DNA from: Bacteroidales bacterium UBA5235
GTDB lineage: Bacteria; Bacteroidota; Bacteroidia; Bacteroidales; VadinHA17
Assembly: GCA_002409145.1 (NCBI GenBank)
Contig: DHUL01000028.1
Location: 54,760 to 91,262, forward strand
Direction of reading: 5' to 3'
DNA length: 36,503 bases
Shown piece by piece: positions 33,165 through 36,503 of this stretch. Below the pieces are notes generated by a model. It saw nothing but the letters and a program-made list of their open reading frames with translations. It ran no database searches and was not told the origin of the DNA. The position numbers were made by a program, and so were the translations under genes. The first letter of the stretch is position 1. Every line of letters begins with the position of its first letter.

Positions 33165-33896
33165 TTATTTGTTCCCGGCCAGTGAAAGTGTGTGGGTCAG
33201 AAGCTCCGTACCGCCGTATGCACCGTGTCCCGGTATGACTGTCTTAGCATCCGGGAACTTCCTGATGATCCATTCCACTGTCCCGGGGTACGACACCATG
33301 TCCCCGTCAGCCATGTTTCCCAGGTTTCGCGCATCAGCGCTCTTGCAGATGCAACCGGGGAAAAGAATTTTTTCGGACGGTATCCATACCACTATATTAT
33401 CTGTTGAGTGTGCAGCGCCGGGGAAGTAACAGCGGATCTCCTTTCTTCCCAGGTTCAGGATAATCGAGTCACTGAACCCGTGATCCGGAACCGGCAGCCC
33501 CTTTTCCACCGCTATATGCTGAGTCAGGCTGTTGGCGTATGATATTATCTTCCGGCTCTTCAGGTATCCGAGGCCTCCCATGCAGTCCTCATGCCAGTGG
33601 CCCGGGACGAAACCCTTTATCTTCAGGCCCATCTCCTTTTCCAGGTACGTAATCAGAACCTCAGACCTGGTATCATTCCATGGCGAATCAAACAGTATTG
33701 CCTTACGCCCCTCAATGAATATCAGTCCGTTGGCTGCCACTCTGCCGTAACCGGGCACTTCGTTGTATGACACATGCATGAAGGTATTATTCGAGATTCT
33801 TATCAGTTCAAGATCGGCGGAAATCTTTATTATATCCTGTGATTGCAGCTGATACTGCATCATGATCAAGATTATAAATACAACTGTCTTCCTCAT
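33165..33896 (-). CDS. subclass B1 metallo-beta-lactamase, CfiA/CcrA-like
   Basis: Zinc enzyme expected to hydrolyse beta-lactams, including carbapenems, in the periplasm. The 243-residue protein has a signal peptide (to about QLQSQ, residue 20), then the full B1 active site: His100, His102, Asp104 in HWHEDC; His163 (AAHSTDN); Cys182 and Lys185 (FPGCICK, where the usual motif is GGC); Asn194 in the ARNLGN loop; His224 (IPGHG). Motifs ANGLIF, GLPVPDHGFSDS, TDNIVVWIPSEKILF and YGGTELL line up with the Bacteroides fragilis CfiA (CcrA) sequence I know. It is most like CfiA among named enzymes, though clearly diverged, so resistance spectrum is an inference. The gene lies 9 nt upstream of rsgA. 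No mobile element is next to it, which argues for an ancestral chromosomal gene. Confidence 0.9.
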   Translation of the reverse strand: MRKTVVFIILIMMQYQLQSQDIIKISADLELIRISNNTFMHVSYNEVPGYGRVAANGLIFIEGRKAILFDSPWNDTRSEVLITYLEKEMGLKIKGFVPGHWHEDCMGGLGYLKSRKIISYANSLTQHIAVEKGLPVPDHGFSDSIILNLGRKEIRCYFPGAAHSTDNIVVWIPSEKILFPGCICKSADARNLGNMADGDMVSYPGTVEWIIRKFPDAKTVIPGHGAYGGTELLTHTLSLAGNK

Positions 33897-33948
33897 GGCT
33901 GAATTTATTGCCTATGGTACTTTGTATTACAGAATCCGAATTTAAGAA

Positions 33949-33973
33949 AAAAGCCGCTGATGAAGCGGCTTTT
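33949..33973 (-). terminator. terminator between YciI-like and lactamase genes
   Basis: A 10-bp stem AAAAGCCGCT/AGCGGCTTTT around a 5-nt loop (GATGA) lies in the gap. On the minus strand it is followed by a T-run, so it ends the transcript of the YciI-like gene. Confidence 0.8.
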
Positions 33974-34123
33974 GTAATGTTTACCTGAAACCAACCAAGG
34001 AGATTTTCAAATCTCTAATACAAAGACGGAGAAATTCCGGGAAAGTTTACAGTTTCCCGAAACTTTTTTTTCACAGGACCCTCAGGATTCGGATAGATTG
34101 CTGTATCACAGCGCAATACCACA
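33974..34123 (-). other. structured 3' region or small RNA candidate downstream of YciI-like gene
   Basis: About 150 nt between the YciI-like stop codon and the terminator at 33949-33973 hold two further hairpins: CGGGAAA (34038-34044) with TTTCCCG (34053-34059), flanked by a T8 run on the plus strand, and AGATTT/AAATCT (34001-34014). Long structured 3' regions ending in a terminator can yield 3'-derived sRNAs, but nothing else supports one here. Confidence 0.3.
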
Positions 34124-34582
34124 TCAGGGTTGTCGTTTCTGAATCTTTTTTTGGATCTCATTCAGCATTGAGACAGCTGCCGGGCCGTACCATTGGTAGA
34201 ATTCAGTCTTGAAGATTCCGCTGGTTATTGTCGGATCACCCTTCACCAGTTGCCTTGCTTCATCCATGGTTCTGACATCAAACAGAAAAAGTCCGCGGTA
34301 CTGGCTTTCATTGTCGTCGAATGGTCCTGCTGCCACCAGTTTTCCCTCTTCAGCCAGTTTATCCATATTTGAAAAGTGACCGGTAAAAAGACTGTCTCTC
34401 AATTCCTTATCCTCGATTATTGCCGGTCCTGTCTTCAGGATTACGAGGATGTAAGTTTTCATTCCCCGTTCATCAGCGCCCAGTTTTCTGGCGAGGGTTG
34501 AGTCATACTCCGGTCTCTTCTCCTGTGCTGCAGCCAGGAGTGATGCTGATATCAGGAGTGTGGTGATCAGTATTCTTTTCAT
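34124..34582 (-). CDS. exported YciI-like protein
   Basis: A 152-residue protein with a signal peptide (MKRILITTLLISASLLAAAQ) and a YciI/YCII-related domain (about 45-140): LVILKTGPAIIEDKELRDSLF, then MDKLAEEGKLVAAGPFDDNE, RGLFLFDV, EARQLVKGDPTITSGIFKTEFYQWYGP. The family's His-Asp pair is partly kept (His64-type histidine in GHFSNM, Asp in GDP). Cytoplasmic YciI proteins are small dimers of poorly known activity; the exported version is common in Bacteroidota. I start at 34582, where the signal begins, not at the ATG 11 codons upstream. It ends transcription at 33949. Confidence 0.85.
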   Translation of the reverse strand: MKRILITTLLISASLLAAAQEKRPEYDSTLARKLGADERGMKTYILVILKTGPAIIEDKELRDSLFTGHFSNMDKLAEEGKLVAAGPFDDNESQYRGLFLFDVRTMDEARQLVKGDPTITSGIFKTEFYQWYGPAAVSMLNEIQKKIQKRQP

Positions 34583-34668
34583 TGTCTTATTGTTGATTAA
34601 CAAAGAAAGTAACAAACAGAATTATTTTAAGTTTTTGGTGATCAAAAATGAGTCTTAAGAATTTGAGT

Positions 34669-34676
34669 TATATTTG
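34669..34676 (+). promoter_or_regulatory. -7 box (TATATTTG) of the tRNA-Ser gene
   Basis: Perfect TAnnTTTG box 32 nt before the mature tRNA 5' end; the -33 TTTG is not at consensus spacing. A 6-bp hairpin (GCCATA/TATGGC, 34683-34703) lies in the precursor leader. Confidence 0.5.
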
Positions 34677-34708
34677 CAGCCGCCATATCCGCCGGGTATG
34701 GCCGTTAG

Positions 34709-34795
34709 GGAGAGATGCCAGAGAGGTCGATTGGGGCGGTCTCGAAAACCGTTGTCCGGGCAACTGGACCGAGGGTTCGAATCCCTCTCTCTCCG
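34709..34795 (+). tRNA. tRNA-Ser (anticodon CGA)
   Basis: A complete 87-nt class II tRNA. Acceptor stem GGAGAGA (34709-34715) pairs with TCTCTCC (34788-34794), discriminator G at 34795. The anticodon stem GCGGT/ACCGT encloses the loop CTCGAAA with CGA at 34743-34745, reading UCG. A long variable arm (GTCC...GGAC) identifies a serine tRNA, and the T arm is GAGGG-TTCGAAT-CCCTC. CCA is not encoded in full (the sequence reads G-CA), so it must be added. The 3' end coincides with the left arm of an inverted-repeat element. Confidence 0.97.
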
Positions 34796-34933
34796 CAACT
34801 GACAATACAGGCCGTACTGCTGAAAGGCAGTACGGCTTCTGTTTTTAGGACTTTGCCGAAGGAGCTTGCTACTGAGGCGAAGGAATGAAAACAGAAGTGC
34901 ATGCGCCGGGCGCATGCCTGTATTGTCAGTTGC
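34795..34933. repeat. 139-bp element bounded by 18-bp inverted repeats, abutting the tRNA 3' end
   Basis: GCAACTGACAATACAGGC (34795-34812) recurs as its exact reverse complement at 34916-34933. Inside are nested dyads: GCCGTACTGC/GCAGTACGGC (34811-34836), CTTCTGTTTT/AAAACAGAAG (34836-34845 and 34888-34897) and GCATGCGCC/GGCGCATGC (34899-34917). It encodes no plausible protein. A MITE-like or cruciform element is possible; no target-site duplication was seen. Confidence 0.75.
34811..34846 (+). terminator. terminator of the tRNA-Ser gene
   Basis: A perfect 10-bp stem GCCGTACTGC (34811-34820) / GCAGTACGGC (34827-34836) with loop TGAAAG and the T-rich tail TTCTGTTTTT, 15 nt after the tRNA 3' end. 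Confidence 0.75.
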
Positions 34934-35162
34934 AGGTTTTTCCCGGACAGGGATCTCGACCGAAGGGAGTAATCCCTTGACCGCCGCTGCATTCCTGTGC
35001 TTTGCAGGTTCTCATTTAATGGGATCACCGCTGGTAATATCATGCCCAACCCGCTTCCCGTATCAATTCAATTATCTCATCTGCCTTCCCAATTCCGCAT
35101 ACATAATTATTTAGAAGATTTTTCTAAATGATTCCTATTTAAAAGAGCAAAAAGAACATCAT
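34934..35162. other. intergenic region without a gene, two hairpins
   Basis: No supported gene. It holds AGGGAT/ATCCCT (34949-34954 and 34972-34977) around CTCGACCGAAGGGAG, and an 8-bp dyad ATTTAGAA/TTCTAAAT (35109-35116 and 35122-35129). Base composition becomes A/T-rich from about 35080 on. Confidence 0.5.
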
Positions 35163-35197
35163 TTTGCCGCCACTTTTAATCAAAAATCGTAACTTTA
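35163..35197 (+). promoter_or_regulatory. promoter of the large secreted protein gene
   Basis: TTTG (35163-35166) and TAACTTTA (35190-35197), 23 nt apart, resemble the Bacteroidota -33/-7 elements, with spacing slightly long. Transcription would start about 40 nt before the ATG at 35242. Confidence 0.45.
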
Positions 35198-35241
35198 AAC
35201 AGTGCTATGAAATCAGAAAATCAAATAAAAAATAACTGCTT

Positions 35242-36503
35242 ATGAAGAGATCTCTACCCCTCGTTGCAATGCTTTCTGTCATACTGTTAACCGCATTTTC
35301 TGTGCAGCAGGCATACACACAGCCACTACTGGTTGAAAATTTTGACTACCCTGATGGAACTGATCTTAGTACTGTTGGATGGACTGTTCATAGCGGTACT
35401 GAAAATCCAGTTACAGTTACTGTTCCAGGCTTGACATTTAGTGGATATCCATTATCCAACTTAGGTGGAGCAGCAGTATTGGATGCTACTTATATTGATG
35501 TAAATAAGACATTTACCGCTCAGACTAGTGGTACAGTCTATGCGGCATTTATGACAAAGATCACAGCTGGTGCAGAAGGGTATTTTTTACACCTTGGGAA
35601 GAACCCATTCAATACTAGTACATTCTTCGGTAAAGTATTTTGTTCTGCATCTGGTGACAATTGGGTTTTTGGCCTTAGCAAAACAAGTAACACTCCTGCG
35701 AAAGCCTCAGATCCGATTACAATCGGCTCTACATATCTTGTAGTCCTGAAGTATGAAATTATCGATGGAACGGGTAACGATAATGTTAGTCTTTTCTATT
35801 TTAGCAGGGAGATACCAGCAAATGAGCCTGCAACTCCAAACTTGACTGCACCTGATCCTACTGCAACGGATAATAATCCGGGTGCGATAGCACTTCGCCA
35901 GTTCTCTGCAGAGCAAAATATTCAGGTTGACGGAATTCGTATTGCTAATACCTGGGCCGATGCTGTAACAGCTGCATTAAGCACTGTCGACAACACTGCT
36001 CCTGCATTTTCCGCAGGCTTCCCAAAACTTGCCAACGTTGACGCTACACAGGCTGACCTGCAGGTAAGCATGGACGAAGCCGGAAAGGCATACTATGTGG
36101 TCGTTCCTGACGGCGCCACTGCTCCCACAGTTGCAGAAGTGGTCGCTGGAGCAAACTATGGCACCGTAACCCTGACAGCCAGCGGCACCATTGATGTCAC
36201 AGCCGGCGGTGGCTCCTACTCCGCTACCATAACCGGTCTGACCGATAAAACCAACTATGACATCTACGTCGTGGCCGAGGATGATGAAACCAGCCCCAAC
36301 CGCCAGACTGAAACGGTCAAAGTGGACCTGTATACAATCCGCCCGCCGGATGTGCTGCTTAGCGCCGACTTCGAAACAGCAGGTTCACTGGCTCCCTTTA
36401 CCCAGGTTAGCATAACCGGAGATCAGGTATGGACTCAGTCATCCAACAACGATGATAATTTTGCCAAGATGAGCGGCTACACAACTGCGGCAAACGAGAA
36501 TGA
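35242..36503 (+). CDS. large secreted multidomain surface protein (5' part, runs off the window)
   Basis: 420 codons are open to the window end with no stop, so the gene is partial. A signal peptide (about 1-27, ending QQAYTQ) precedes a beta-rich module (28-245; LVENFDYPDGTDLSTVGW opening, typical of laminin-G/jelly-roll-like modules of Bacteroidota surface proteins), then a fibronectin type III-like module (about 248-370; DNTAPAFSAGFPKLANV, VSMDEAGKAYYVVVPDG, TGLTDKTNYDIYVVAEDDETSPN), and the start of a choice-of-anchor J-like module (from about 374; LLSADFETAGSLAPFTQVSI, DDNFAKMSGY). Such proteins usually end in a T9SS sorting domain, which would lie beyond the window; that is an expectation, not seen. 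The first module is A/T-rich and the rest G/C-rich. Ligand unknown. Confidence 0.85.
   Translation, partial: MKRSLPLVAMLSVILLTAFSVQQAYTQPLLVENFDYPDGTDLSTVGWTVHSGTENPVTVTVPGLTFSGYPLSNLGGAAVLDATYIDVNKTFTAQTSGTVYAAFMTKITAGAEGYFLHLGKNPFNTSTFFGKVFCSASGDNWVFGLSKTSNTPAKASDPITIGSTYLVVLKYEIIDGTGNDNVSLFYFSREIPANEPATPNLTAPDPTATDNNPGAIALRQFSAEQNIQVDGIRIANTWADAVTAALSTVDNTAPAFSAGFPKLANVDATQADLQVSMDEAGKAYYVVVPDGATAPTVAEVVAGANYGTVTLTASGTIDVTAGGGSYSATITGLTDKTNYDIYVVAEDDETSPNRQTETVKVDLYTIRPPDVLLSADFETAGSLAPFTQVSITGDQVWTQSSNNDDNFAKMSGYTTAANEN

Noticed and set aside
34648..34848. Plus-strand frame of 66 codons over the tRNA
   Set aside because: It reads through the same tRNA and terminator; no domain or start signal.
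34705..35049. Minus-strand reading frame across the tRNA-Ser gene, ending in a GERGIRTLGPVARTTVFET-type peptide
   Set aside because: It is the reverse translation of the tRNA and its flank, a well-known spurious call in many genomes. The tRNA fold is perfect, so the RNA gene is kept.

Overview
The window reads as chromosomal DNA of a Bacteroidota bacterium, most likely an environmental Bacteroidales-type lineage. The grounds are a Por/type IX secretion (T9SS) C-terminal sorting domain, TPR/PD40/SPOR envelope proteins, small Bacteroidota-restricted DUF6452/DUF6048-like genes, a CfiA/CcrA-like class B1 metallo-beta-lactamase, general lack of Shine-Dalgarno sequences, and several TAnnTTTG (-7) promoter boxes. 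The family assignments are made by eye from conserved motifs; no search was run.

Layout. (1) 1-2400: octamer and heptamer tandem repeats, a terminator hairpin, and urocanate hydratase (hutU, minus). (2) 2402-6661, minus: a housekeeping cluster of two paralogous membrane-anchored M23 peptidases, a MerR-type regulator, a Nif3/DUF34 protein and a coiled-coil zinc-ribbon protein, divergent from alaS (plus, 6778-9411). (3) 9567-12742, plus: acyl-CoA ligase and two small envelope genes, meeting a sodium:solute symporter (minus) tail to tail with a 24-bp overlap. (4) 14292-17143, plus: recR, a PLP aminotransferase and a family 2 glycosyltransferase. (5) 17218-21051, plus: a decayed PD40 copy, two intact TPR-PD40 proteins (the second ending in a SPOR domain) and an overlapping GNAT acetyltransferase. 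(6) 21234-24775, minus: a tight rlmN / GH20 hexosaminidase / PAS-LuxR regulator operon. (7) 24865-29246: a cation-chloride-cotransporter-like permease (plus) convergent with a lipoprotein M3 peptidase (minus), separated by a bidirectional terminator. (8) 29501-30104: a tiny secreted protein that is nearly all T9SS sorting domain, its terminator, and 42-nt tandem repeats. (9) 30105-34582, minus: exported isochorismatase-like hydrolase, M28 peptidase, rsgA, B1 metallo-beta-lactamase and an exported YciI-like protein. (10) 34669-36503, plus: tRNA-Ser(CGA) whose 3' end abuts a 139-bp inverted-repeat element, then the 5' part of a large secreted multidomain protein that runs off the window and changes base composition midway.

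Most genes are housekeeping (translation: alaS, rlmN, rsgA, tRNA; repair: recR; envelope maintenance: M23 pair, GT2, PD40/SPOR). The parts most worth a second look are the TPR-PD40-SPOR pair with its decayed neighbour, the chromosomal CfiA-like lactamase 9 nt upstream of rsgA, the inverted-repeat element at the tRNA 3' end, and short 7-13-nt repeat arrays downstream of minus-strand stop codons. No CRISPR array, prophage, complete insertion sequence or obvious novel multi-gene defence system was seen.
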